64,000 bases of DNA from Pseudoroseicyclus_A sp041714655. Lineage in GTDB: Bacteria; Pseudomonadota; Alphaproteobacteria; Rhodobacterales; Rhodobacteraceae. Shown here piece after piece: positions 8,643-16,362 of this stretch (positions are counted from its first letter, which is position 1; each line of letters begins with the position of its first letter). Below the pieces are notes generated by a model that was not told the DNA's origin, did no database searches, and was given only the letters and a program-made list of their open reading frames with translations. Where the stretch lies: contig NZ_CP168219.1 of NCBI RefSeq assembly GCF_041714655.1, positions 868,001 to 932,000 on the forward strand, in the 5' to 3' direction. The position numbers and the translations under genes are program-made.

Positions 8643-8672
8643 GCGGGTGGAAACCATGTGGTTTCCGCCCGC
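8643..8672. terminator. Bidirectional hairpin terminator between pobA and sthA
   Basis: A 13-bp stem (GCGGGTGGAAACC with GGTTTCCGCCCGC, one G-T wobble) closes a 4-nt ATGT loop. It lies between the convergent pobA stop (8636) and sthA stop (8690). There is no long T-tract on either side, so termination is inferred from stem strength and position. Confidence 0.75.
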
Positions 8673-8689
8673 TCCATGAAGACGCTGCC

Positions 8690-10078
8690 CTAGCGGCTCA
8701 TCCGGTTCCAGGCATCGAGCCCGGCGATCTTGTAGGCTTCAGCCAGCGTCGGGTAGTTGAAGGTGTTCTCGACGAAGAAATCCACGGTGCCGTGCAGGTT
8801 GATGACCGCCTGGCCGATGTGGATCAGCTCCGTCGCGCCCTCGCCGACGATATGCGCGCCGAGGAGCCGGCGGCTCTTCAGCGAGAATATCAGCTTCAGG
8901 AAGCCGGCATCGACGCCCATGATGTGGCCGCGGGAGGTCTCGCGGAACCGGGCGATGCCGCATTCGTACGCCTCGCCCGACTTGCGCACCTCCTCCTCCG
9001 ACTGGCCGACGGTGGAGATCTCGGGCACGGCGTAGATCCCGTAGGGAAAGGTCTCCGGCGCCGGGGGCACGGGCATCTCGAAGGCGTGGCAGGCGGCGAC
9101 GCGACCCTGCTCCATCGAGGTGGAGGCGAGCGAGGGGAAGCCGATCACGTCGCCGGCGGCATAGATGTTGGGCACCGAGGTCTGGAAGGTCTTGTCGTCG
9201 ACCTTGATGCGGCCGCGCTTGTCGGCCTCCAGCCCGATCTCCTCCAGCCCCAGCGCGCCGATATTGCCCTGCCGGCCGGCGGCGAAGAGCAGCATCTCTG
9301 AGCGGATGCGGCGGCCGTCGCCGAGGGTGACGTCGACGCCGGTCGGGCCGCTCTCGATGCGCTCCACTGAGGCGCCGAGCCGCATCGACATGCCGCGGTC
9401 GCGCATCTGGTGGGTGAAGTCCTCGACGATCTCGCGGTCGATGAAGTCGAGGATCTTGTCCCGCCCCTCGATCAGCGTCACCGGCACGTCGAGCGCCGAG
9501 AAGATCGTCGCATATTCGACGCCGATCACGCCGCCGCCGATGACGGTCAGCGTGCGCGGCAGGTGGTCGATCTCGAGGATCTCGTCGCTGTCGAAGACGC
9601 GCAGCCCGTCGAAGGGCACGTAATCCGGCCGGAAGGGCCGCGTGCCGACGGCGACCAGCGCCTTGTCGAAGCCCATGCGCCAGGTCTCGCCGTCGGGGTT
9701 CGTCAGCGCGACCTCGTTCGCCCCGGTGAACCGCGCCTCCGCCGTCACCGAGCGGACCATGTTGCGCATGAACTGGTGCTGGAGCACCTCGACCTCGTGG
9801 TCGAGCGTCTTGTGCAGCCGCTGCATCAGGTCATGGGCCGTGATCTCCTGCTTCACCCGGTAGCCGCGGCCGTAGAATCCGCGCTCGCGCCAGCCGGAGA
9901 GGTTGAGCACGGTCTCGCGCAGTGTCTTCGAGGGGATCGTGCCGGTATGCACCGAGACGCCGCCGAGCCGGCGGCCGCGGTCGACGACCATGACCGAGCG
10001 CCCGAGCTTGGCCGATTGCACCGCCGCCCGCCGCCCGGCGGGGCCGGAGCCCACGACCAGCATGTCCACCTTGTCCAT
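8690..10078 (-). CDS. sthA: Si-specific NAD(P)+ transhydrogenase
   Basis: SthA is the soluble flavoprotein that moves reducing equivalents between NADPH and NAD+. The 462-residue sequence has the FAD GxGxxG motif (VVGSGPAGRRAA, residues 8-19) and the NAD(P) motif VIGGGVIGVEYATIF near residue 180. At the position where lipoamide dehydrogenase and glutathione reductase carry the redox disulfide, it reads GGVSVHTGTIPSK. Ser42 and Thr47 replace both cysteines, which is the diagnostic difference of SthA within the pyridine nucleotide disulfide oxidoreductase family. It appears monocistronic, facing pobA. Confidence 0.94.
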   Translation of the reverse strand: MDKVDMLVVGSGPAGRRAAVQSAKLGRSVMVVDRGRRLGGVSVHTGTIPSKTLRETVLNLSGWRERGFYGRGYRVKQEITAHDLMQRLHKTLDHEVEVLQHQFMRNMVRSVTAEARFTGANEVALTNPDGETWRMGFDKALVAVGTRPFRPDYVPFDGLRVFDSDEILEIDHLPRTLTVIGGGVIGVEYATIFSALDVPVTLIEGRDKILDFIDREIVEDFTHQMRDRGMSMRLGASVERIESGPTGVDVTLGDGRRIRSEMLLFAAGRQGNIGALGLEEIGLEADKRGRIKVDDKTFQTSVPNIYAAGDVIGFPSLASTSMEQGRVAACHAFEMPVPPAPETFPYGIYAVPEISTVGQSEEEVRKSGEAYECGIARFRETSRGHIMGVDAGFLKLIFSLKSRRLLGAHIVGEGATELIHIGQAVINLHGTVDFFVENTFNYPTLAEAYKIAGLDAWNRMSR

Positions 10079-10174
10079 CGGCCTCTCCCTTTCGGGGACA
10101 GCAGAACAAGGGATGTGTCAAAAAACAATGACGATGGGGGCGGGGCGGCGACGGGGCCGCCCCTTTGCCCGGAT

Positions 10175-11095
10175 TCAGGGCGCCGGGACGAACTCCGCGT
10201 CATCCCCCGGCGGCAGGGCGAAGCGCCCCTCGCCCCAGCGGCCGGCGATCCAGTCGGCCTTGGCCGCCTCGATCCGGTCGCGAGAGGAGGAGACGAAATT
10301 CCACCAGATATGCCGGCGCTGGCCGAGCGTGGCGCCGCCGAGCGCCATCAGCCGGGCGCCCTCCGGCCCGGCGGTGACGGAGATCGCGTCGCCCGGGCGG
10401 AAGACCATCATGCGGCCGGCCGCATAGGTTTCGCCCGCCACGGTGATCTCGCCTTGCGTGATGTAGAGCCCCCGGTCCTCGTGCTCGTCGGGCAGGGGAT
10501 AGGCGGCGCCGGGAGCGAGCGTCACGTCGAGGTAGAAGGCCTCGGAATAGAGCGTCGCCGGCGCCCGCTCGCCATGGGCATTGCCGAGAAGGAGCCGCGC
10601 GGTGATCCCCTCCGCCTCGAGGAGCGGCAGCGCGCCCTCCCCGTGATGCTCGAAGACCGGGTCGACCTCCTCGCGATCCTCCGGCAGGGCGATCCAGGTC
10701 TGGATGCCGAAGAGCGCGTTCGGCCCCTGGCGCGCCGCGAGCGAGGTGCGTTCGGAATGGGTCACGCCGCGGCCGGCCACCATCCAGTTGACCTCGCCGG
10801 GGCGGATCAGCTGGTCGGAGCCGATGCTGTCGCGGTGATGGAAATCGCCCTGATAGAGATAGGTGACGGTGCCGAGCCCGATATGCGGATGCGGCCGCAC
10901 GTCGACGCCTTGGCCGGTCAGAAATTCCGCCGGCCCCGCCTGATCGAAGAAGATGAAGGGCCCGACCATCTGCCGCTGATGCGAGGGCAGGGCGCGCCGC
11001 ACCTCGAAGGCGCCGATGTCGCGGCTGCGGGGGATGATCACCGCCTCGATGGCCTCGGGGGCCACATGGGTGGCGGCATTGGGGTTCCAGCTCAT
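10175..11095 (-). CDS. Pirin family protein
   Basis: Pirins are bicupin metal proteins; some bacterial members are quercetinases and others regulate metabolic enzymes. The 306-residue protein carries the N-terminal metal site PHPHIGLGTVTYL near residue 58 and GVTHSE near residue 104, giving the His-His-His-Glu set. The C-terminal cupin (LMALGGATLGQRRHIWWNFVSSSRDRI) is typical. The ATG at 11095 was chosen since MSWNPNAA leads directly into the conserved region; the frame runs open upstream without family similarity. It reads away from sthA's start with 96 bp between. Substrate cannot be told. Confidence 0.9.
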   Translation of the reverse strand: MSWNPNAATHVAPEAIEAVIIPRSRDIGAFEVRRALPSHQRQMVGPFIFFDQAGPAEFLTGQGVDVRPHPHIGLGTVTYLYQGDFHHRDSIGSDQLIRPGEVNWMVAGRGVTHSERTSLAARQGPNALFGIQTWIALPEDREEVDPVFEHHGEGALPLLEAEGITARLLLGNAHGERAPATLYSEAFYLDVTLAPGAAYPLPDEHEDRGLYITQGEITVAGETYAAGRMMVFRPGDAISVTAGPEGARLMALGGATLGQRRHIWWNFVSSSRDRIEAAKADWIAGRWGEGRFALPPGDDAEFVPAP

Positions 11096-11173
11096 CAGGT
11101 GCCTCCTTCGGCTCTTGTCCGAAGATAGGCGGCGCATCCGCCGCCAAAAAGGCCCCTCTTGCCTCTGCCCCAT

Positions 11174-11250
11174 TCCAAATACCCTTCGGGGGGGTCGCCA
11201 TTGGTGGCGCCATTGGTTCGAGCCCCAATGGCGACGGGGCAGACAGCCCC
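11174..11250 (-). repeat. Diverged hairpin element / terminator region downstream of choV
   Basis: The segment holds a complement-orientation tail (TTCCAAATACCCTTCGGG), an 11-bp inverted repeat (GTCGCCATTGG at 11194-11204 with CCAATGGCGAC at 11225-11235) and a GGGGC-AGACA-GCCCC hairpin at 11236-11250. It is a divergent member of the family seen at 3667 and 6460 and shares its CTGTCTGCCCC loop (other strand) with the copy at 63174. It lies after the choV stop in transcription order, so termination of choXWV is likely. Confidence 0.6.
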
Positions 11251-11274
11251 CCGGCCTCTCCACCAGGCGCTAGG

Positions 11275-12318
11275 TCAGACCCCGCCGACCACCCGCTGAT
11301 CCGCCGGCAGGAGCCCGCGCAGCACGTCGTCGCGCGTGAGCTGGCCGATGAGCTTGCCGTTCTCCTCGACGCCGACGCAGCCCTCGGCCTCGATCAGCCG
11401 GGCGATGCCCTCGCGGACGAGCCGGTTCGCGTCGATCTTGATTGTGGGCTGGCCGGTCAGCGGCGTCATCAGGTCGCGGGCGCGGAAGACGCCGAGCGGG
11501 TTCATGTGCTGCACGAATTCCGCGACGTAATCGTTCTCCGGGGCGGAGAAGATGTCGCGCGGCTCGCCGGTCTGGATGATCCGGCCGCCCTCCATGATCG
11601 AGATCTGGTTGCCGATCTTGAAGGCCTCGTCGAGGTCGTGGCTGACGAAGATGATCGTGCGCTTCAGCCGCTGCTGCAGCTCCAGAAGCTCGTCCTGGAG
11701 CTTCGTGCGGATGAGCGGGTCGAGCGCCGAGAAGGGCTCGTCCATCAGAAGGATCGGCGCCTGGGTGGCGAAGGCGCGGGCGAGGCCGACGCGCTGCTGC
11801 ATGCCGCCCGAGAGATCGCCGACCTTGCGCTCGGCCCATTCGGAAAGGTTCACGAGCGCGAGCTGCTCGTCGACCCGCTCCTTCATCTCCTTCTTCTTCA
11901 TGCCGCCGAGTTCGAGCCCGAGCCCGACATTCTCGCGCACCGTGCGCCAGGGCAGCAGCCCGAACTGCTGGAAGACCATGGCGACGTGATGCATGCGGAT
12001 GCGCCGCAGTTCCGCCGCGCCGGCATGGGTGACGTCGACCATCTTGTTGCCGTCGTTCACATGCACGGCGCCGCGCACCACCGGGTTCAGCCCGTTGACG
12101 GCGCGGAGCAGCGTCGACTTGCCGGAGCCGGAGAGGCCCATGAGGACGAGGATCTGCCCCTCCTCGACCTCCAGCGTGCAATCGTGCACGCCGAGCACCT
12201 GCTTGGTGGCCTCCTGGATCTCGCCGCGGTTCTTGCCCTCGTCCATCATCGGCAGGGCGCGTTCGGGGTCGGAGCCGAAGACGATGGAGACATTGTCGAT
12301 CTTGACGGCGGTACTCAT
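11275..12318 (-). CDS. choV: Choline/betaine ABC transporter ATP-binding protein
   Basis: ChoV powers high-affinity choline import. The 347-residue protein shows Walker A GLSGSGKST (residues 61-69), a Q-loop FQQFGLLPW near residue 112, signature LSGGMQQR near residue 167, Walker B ILLMDEPFSALD and the switch His in FVSHDLDEA. An extra CBS-like regulatory region follows from about residue 275 (RARDLMTPLTGQPTIKIDA onward), as in OpuAA/ProV proteins. The start at 12318 overlaps choW by 4 nt; the frame stays open further upstream through choW, but that is a shadow. It is third in the choX-choW-choV operon. Confidence 0.94.
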   Translation of the reverse strand: MSTAVKIDNVSIVFGSDPERALPMMDEGKNRGEIQEATKQVLGVHDCTLEVEEGQILVLMGLSGSGKSTLLRAVNGLNPVVRGAVHVNDGNKMVDVTHAGAAELRRIRMHHVAMVFQQFGLLPWRTVRENVGLGLELGGMKKKEMKERVDEQLALVNLSEWAERKVGDLSGGMQQRVGLARAFATQAPILLMDEPFSALDPLIRTKLQDELLELQQRLKRTIIFVSHDLDEAFKIGNQISIMEGGRIIQTGEPRDIFSAPENDYVAEFVQHMNPLGVFRARDLMTPLTGQPTIKIDANRLVREGIARLIEAEGCVGVEENGKLIGQLTRDDVLRGLLPADQRVVGGV

Positions 12319-13154
12319 TTGTCGCGGCTCCCCAGGTTCAGGATGCGGTCCAGCATGATCGCGACGACGACGATGACGAAGCCGGATTCGAAGCCGAGCG
12401 AGGTGTCGACGCGGTTCAGCGCCTGCAGGACGGGCACGCCGAGGCCGGAGGCGCCGACGAGCGCCGAGACGACGACCATGGAGAGCGACAGCATGATGGT
12501 CTGGTTGAGGCCGGCCATGATCTGCGGCAGCGCGTAGGGCAGCTCGACCTTGAAGAGCGCCTGCCGCGGCGTGGCGCCGAAGGCGCGGGCGGCCTCGAGC
12601 AGCGATTGCGGCGTCGAATGAACGCCGAGATAGGTCAGGCGGATGGGCGCCGGCAGCACGAAGATCACCGTGGCGATGAGCCCGGGGACGGTGCCGATGC
12701 CGAAGAAGACGATGGCCGGGATCAGGTAGACGAAGGTCGGCAGCGTCTGCATCAGGTCGAGGATCGGCCGCAGGAACAGGTAGAACTTCGGGCGGTGTGC
12801 GGCGGCGATGCCGATCGGCACGCCGACGGCCATGCAGACGATGCAGGCCGAGAGCACCAGCGTCAGGCTCTCGGTCGTCTCTTCCCAGTAGCCCTGGTTG
12901 ACGATGAAGAGAAAGCCGAGCGCCACGAAGAGGCAGATCTTCCAGCTTCGCTGCACGGCCCAGGTGATGGCCACGAAGACGGCGATGACAATGAGCGGGT
13001 AGGGCTCCTGCAGGAGCCATTCGATCCCCTCGATCATCGCGTCCATGAGGTCGGCGAAGATGTCGAGCAGAAAGCCCAGATTGTCGCGGATCCATTCGAA
13101 GATCGCGCTGGCGCCGTCCCCGACCGGAATTTTGTATGCTTCGAGCCACTCCAT
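12315..13154 (-). CDS. choW: Choline ABC transporter permease
   Basis: The 279-residue inner-membrane protein belongs to the ProW/OpuAB permease family. It has an N-terminal amphipathic stretch (EWIRDNLGFLLDIFADLMDAM), several hydrophobic segments from about residue 54, and the EAA-type cytoplasmic loop EAARAFGATPRQALFKVELP near residue 189 that contacts the ATPase. Its final residues overlap the choV start. Upstream, 117 bp with two strong hairpins separate it from choX, which could lower permease/ATPase expression relative to the binding protein. Confidence 0.93.
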   Translation of the reverse strand: MEWLEAYKIPVGDGASAIFEWIRDNLGFLLDIFADLMDAMIEGIEWLLQEPYPLIVIAVFVAITWAVQRSWKICLFVALGFLFIVNQGYWEETTESLTLVLSACIVCMAVGVPIGIAAAHRPKFYLFLRPILDLMQTLPTFVYLIPAIVFFGIGTVPGLIATVIFVLPAPIRLTYLGVHSTPQSLLEAARAFGATPRQALFKVELPYALPQIMAGLNQTIMLSLSMVVVSALVGASGLGVPVLQALNRVDTSLGFESGFVIVVVAIMLDRILNLGSRDK

Positions 13155-13206
13155 GGCTTTACGCTGTCCCCTGTCTTTTTTGTCATTGGTGCCGCCTGCT
13201 ATCGAA

Positions 13207-13265
13207 AAGGGGCGCCCGGCGGGCGCCCCTTAGCAGGACCGGCCAGACGGCCGGCCGGTCCTGCT
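13207..13265 (-). terminator. Tandem hairpins between choX and choW, including an intrinsic terminator
   Basis: Read on the minus strand after the choX stop, a 13-bp stem (AGCAGGACCGGCC with GGCCGGTCCTGCT, 13232-13265) comes first. A second 11-bp stem (AAGGGGCGCCC with GGGCGCCCCTT, 13207-13231) follows and runs directly into TTTTC. The second has the full form of a Rho-independent terminator. Because choW and choV lie beyond it, it should act as a partial terminator or mRNA 3'-end stabiliser for choX. Confidence 0.85.
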
Positions 13266-13271
13266 GCAGCG

Positions 13272-14183
13272 TCACATGCCGAGCGAGGCGCGCACGGCGT
13301 CGAGACCCGGCTCGCCGTCGAGGGTGGTCACGCCCTCCAGCCAGCCTTCCCACTCGCCGGGGTTCGCCACGAGCCAGGCCTCGGTGGCCTCGGCCGGGTC
13401 GGCACCCTCGTCGAGGATCTGGCCCATGATGGCGTTTTCCATGTCGAGCGTGAAGGACATGTTCTTGAGGAGCTGGCCGACGTTCGGGCATTCCTCGACA
13501 TAGCCCTGGCGGGTCACGGTGTTCACCACGCCTTCGCCGCCGAAGAAGTCTTCGCCGCCGGTCAGGTACTCGAGATCGAAGTTCGCGTTCATCGGGTGCG
13601 GCGCCCAGCCGAGGAAGACGACGTCCTGCTGGTCCTCGTAGGCGCGGCTGACCTGCGCCAGCATGCCCTGCTCGGAGGATTCGATGACGTCGAAGCCGGA
13701 CAGGCCGGAGGTCTCGTCCTCGGTCAGCGAGATGAGGTAATCGTTGCCCTCGTTGCCGGGCTCGATGCCGTAGACCTCGCCGTCGAGCTCATCGCGGAAG
13801 TTCGCGATGTCGTCGTAGGTCTGCAGGCCCTTCTCGTAGGTATAGGCCGGCACGGCGAGCGTGTAGATCGTGCCCTCGAGGTTGGTGGCGACGGTCTCGA
13901 TCTCGCCGGAATCGAGATAGGGGCCGATGGCGCCCGACTGCGCCGGCAGCCAGTTGCCGAGGAAGATGTCGACATCGTCGGATTCCAGCGCGGCGAAGGT
14001 CACCGGCACGGAGAGGATCGACGTCTCGACCTCGTAGCCGAGGCCTTCGAGAACGTGGGTCGCCGTGGCGGTGGTGGTGGTGATGTCCGTCCAGCCGACG
14101 TCGGAGAAGGTGACAGTATCGCAATCGGCGAAGGCGGCCCCGGCGCAAAGCGCGAGGACGGAGGCAGTCGCAGTGATTTTCAT
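13272..14183 (-). CDS. choX: Choline-binding periplasmic protein of the ChoXWV importer
   Basis: ChoX captures choline in the periplasm for ChoWV. The mature sequence is an OpuAC-type type II binding fold (SDVGWTDITTTTATATHVLEGLGY near the N-terminus, VFLGWAPHPMNANFDLEYL near residue 190). The Sec signal peptide is MKITATASVLALCAGAAFA, cleaved before DCDTVTF. The ATG at 14183 with a GGGAG eight bases upstream is preferred over an ATG eight codons earlier, because it gives a normal signal peptide. It is divergent from betI; a candidate BetI operator lies in between, so choline-responsive control is likely. Confidence 0.94.
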   Translation of the reverse strand: MKITATASVLALCAGAAFADCDTVTFSDVGWTDITTTTATATHVLEGLGYEVETSILSVPVTFAALESDDVDIFLGNWLPAQSGAIGPYLDSGEIETVATNLEGTIYTLAVPAYTYEKGLQTYDDIANFRDELDGEVYGIEPGNEGNDYLISLTEDETSGLSGFDVIESSEQGMLAQVSRAYEDQQDVVFLGWAPHPMNANFDLEYLTGGEDFFGGEGVVNTVTRQGYVEECPNVGQLLKNMSFTLDMENAIMGQILDEGADPAEATEAWLVANPGEWEGWLEGVTTLDGEPGLDAVRASLGM

Positions 14184-14217
14184 AAGAGGCTCCCTGTCTT
14201 TCATCATTGAAATCTGA

Positions 14218-14229
14218 TTGACCAGTCAA
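14218..14229. promoter_or_regulatory. Candidate BetI operator in the choX-betI divergent region
   Basis: The palindrome TTGACCAGTCAA (TTGAC and GTCAA arms, 2-bp centre) lies between the choX start (14183) and the preferred betI start (14281). Each arm also reads TTGAC on one strand, resembling a -35 element for either direction, so a bound TetR-type dimer would block both promoters. BetI proteins are known choline-relieved autoregulators; the site itself is inferred from symmetry and position. Confidence 0.6.
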
Positions 14230-14280
14230 ACAATGAGGCTTTATTGCCGGATGGCAACCAATTTTTCCGGGGAGCGGCAG

Positions 14281-14853
14281 ATGAGCGTCGAAATACGACG
14301 CCGGGACGAGCTGATCCGGGCGACGATAAAGGTGATCGGCGAGGCAGGCTCGCTCGACATCACCGTCAGCCGGATCGCGAAGAAGGCGGGCGTCTCCCCG
14401 GCGCTGGCCTTCCACTATTTCGGCGACAAGGAGGCGCTGTTCCTCGCCTCGATGCGCCATGTGCTGCGCAGCTACCACAACGATGTAGTGGCGGCACTCA
14501 CCTCGGCCAGCACACCGCGCGAAAGGCTTGCGCAGATCATCCATGCGAGTTTCGCGCCGGGCAACTTTCACCGCGGCGTCATCGCCGCATGGCTCAATTT
14601 TTACGTGCTGGCGCAGTCTTCGGAGGAGGCGCACCGCCTGCTTCGAATTTACCACCGCCGCCTGCAGTCGAACTTCGTCCACGACCTCCGGCCCCTGGTC
14701 GGCGACCGCGCCGGGCTGATCGCCGCGCGGCTCGGCGCGATGATCGACGGGCTCTATCTGCGCCTCGTCCTGACCCCGGTGGAGGCGGCCGGAGAAAGCG
14801 CCGCCGACACCGTCCTCGCAACTCTGGAAAACGAGCTCAACAGCCCCTCATGA
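14281..14853 (+). CDS. betI: HTH-type transcriptional repressor BetI
   Basis: BetI is a TetR-family repressor of betaine synthesis genes, relieved by choline. The 190-residue protein has the N-terminal helix-turn-helix (ITVSRIAKKAGVSPALAFHYFGDKEALF, about residues 27-54) and a ligand-binding helical domain (FAPGNFHRGVIAAWLNFYVLAQ near residue 95). The frame is open back to an ATG at 14218, but that start overlaps the palindromic operator. The ATG at 14281 has a good GGGGAG and leads straight into MSVEIRRRDELI. Its TGA overlaps the betC ATG. Confidence 0.93.
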   Translation: MSVEIRRRDELIRATIKVIGEAGSLDITVSRIAKKAGVSPALAFHYFGDKEALFLASMRHVLRSYHNDVVAALTSASTPRERLAQIIHASFAPGNFHRGVIAAWLNFYVLAQSSEEAHRLLRIYHRRLQSNFVHDLRPLVGDRAGLIAARLGAMIDGLYLRLVLTPVEAAGESAADTVLATLENELNSPS

Positions 14854-16358
14854 CCCGACCGAACATCCTCATCCTCATGGTCGACCAGCTGAACGGGACG
14901 CTCTTTCCCGACGGCCCCGCGGACTGGCTGCATGCGCCCAATCTCAAGGCACTCGCCGCCGAATCGGCGCGATTCGAGACCTGCTATACCGCCTCGCCGC
15001 TCTGCGCCCCGGGGCGTGCCAGCTTCATGTCGGGGCAGCTCCCCTCCGTCACCGGCGTCTATGACAACGCAGCGGAGTTCGCCTCCGACCTGCCGACCTA
15101 TGCGCATCACCTGCGCCGCGCCGGCTATCAGACGGCGCTCTCCGGCAAGATGCACTTCGTCGGCCCCGACCAGCTTCACGGCTTCGAGCAGCGGCTGACG
15201 ACGGATATCTACCCCGCCGATTTCGGCTGGACCCCGGATTACCGCAAGCCCGGCGAGCGGATCGACTGGTGGTACCACAACATGGGCTCCGTCACCGGCG
15301 CCGGCGTGGCCGAGATCACCAACCAGATGGAATATGACGACGACGTCGCCTTCCAGGCCGAGCAGAAGCTCTTCGACCTCTCCCGCGGCAAGGACGACCG
15401 GCCCTGGTGCCTGACGGTGAGCTTCACCCATCCGCACGACCCCTACGTCGCGCGGAAGAAATACTGGGACCTCTACGAGGAGTGCGAGCACCTCCTGCCG
15501 GAGGTCGGCACCATGCCCTACGAGGAGCATGACGCGCATTCCAAGCGCATCTTCGATGCCAACGACTGGCGCAGCTTCGACATCACCGAAGAGCACATAC
15601 GCCGGGCGCGGCGCGGCTATTTCGCCAATATCTCCTATCTCGACGACAAGATCGGCGCGATCCTCGACGTGCTCGAGCGGACGCGGCAGGAGGCGGTGAT
15701 CCTCCTCGTCTCCGACCATGGCGACATGCTCGGTGAGCGGGGGCTCTGGTTCAAGATGAGCTTCCTCGAAGGCTCCTCGCGCGTGCCGCTCATGATCAAG
15801 GCCCCCGGGGTGAAACCGGGCCGCGTCACGCAGCCCGTCTCCACCATCGACGTCTGCCCGACGCTCTGCGATCTCGCCGGCGTCTCGATGGAGGAGGTCG
15901 CGCCCTGGACGGAGGGCGAGAGCCTGATCGAGGTGGCGAACGGCACGCGCCAGCGCGCCCCGGTCACGATGGAATACGCCGCCGAGGCCAGCCAGGCGCC
16001 GCTCGTCGGCATCCGCGACGGGCGCTACAAATACATCCGCTGCACGCTGGACCCAGAGCTGCTCTTCGATCTCGAGGCCGATCCGCACGAGCTGACCAAC
16101 CTCGCCGAAGACCCGGCCCACGCCGAGGCGCTGGGGCGCCTCCGCGCCCAGGCCGACGAGCGGTGGGACCTCGCGGGGTTCGACGACGACGTCCGCAAGA
16201 GCCAGGCCCGCCGCTGGATCGTCTACGAGGCGCTCCGCAACGGCGCCTATTACCCATGGGACCATCAGCCGCTGCGCGACGCTTCCGAGCGCTACATGCG
16301 CAACCACATGGACCTGAACATCGTCGAGGAGAGCCAGCGCTTCCCGCGCGGCGAATGA
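14850..16358 (+). CDS. betC: Choline-sulfatase
   Basis: BetC hydrolyses choline-O-sulfate to choline and sulfate, feeding betaine synthesis and sulfur supply. The 502-residue alkaline-phosphatase-fold sulfatase has the formylglycine motif CAPGR (Cys52-Arg56), metal-binding MVDQLNG near residue 10, LSGKMHFVGPDQ near residue 100 and VSDHGDMLGERGLWFKM near residue 288. The C-terminal segment QARRWIVYEALRNGAYYPWDHQP is typical of choline sulfatases. Cys-type activation needs a formylglycine-generating system that is not in the window. It is coupled to betI by an ATGA overlap and lies 4 nt before betB. Confidence 0.95.
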   Translation: MTRPNILILMVDQLNGTLFPDGPADWLHAPNLKALAAESARFETCYTASPLCAPGRASFMSGQLPSVTGVYDNAAEFASDLPTYAHHLRRAGYQTALSGKMHFVGPDQLHGFEQRLTTDIYPADFGWTPDYRKPGERIDWWYHNMGSVTGAGVAEITNQMEYDDDVAFQAEQKLFDLSRGKDDRPWCLTVSFTHPHDPYVARKKYWDLYEECEHLLPEVGTMPYEEHDAHSKRIFDANDWRSFDITEEHIRRARRGYFANISYLDDKIGAILDVLERTRQEAVILLVSDHGDMLGERGLWFKMSFLEGSSRVPLMIKAPGVKPGRVTQPVSTIDVCPTLCDLAGVSMEEVAPWTEGESLIEVANGTRQRAPVTMEYAAEASQAPLVGIRDGRYKYIRCTLDPELLFDLEADPHELTNLAEDPAHAEALGRLRAQADERWDLAGFDDDVRKSQARRWIVYEALRNGAYYPWDHQPLRDASERYMRNHMDLNIVEESQRFPRGE

Positions 16359-16362
16359 ACCT

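Noticed and set aside
12319..13149. In-frame upstream extension of choV through choW
   Set aside because: The extra sequence is Arg-rich shadow of the choW frame; ChoV begins at MSTAVKIDN with a 4-nt overlap, normal for this operon.
14218..14280. Earlier betI start at 14218
   Set aside because: It would place the palindromic operator inside the gene, has no ribosome site, and adds 21 residues not expected before the TetR helix-turn-helix.
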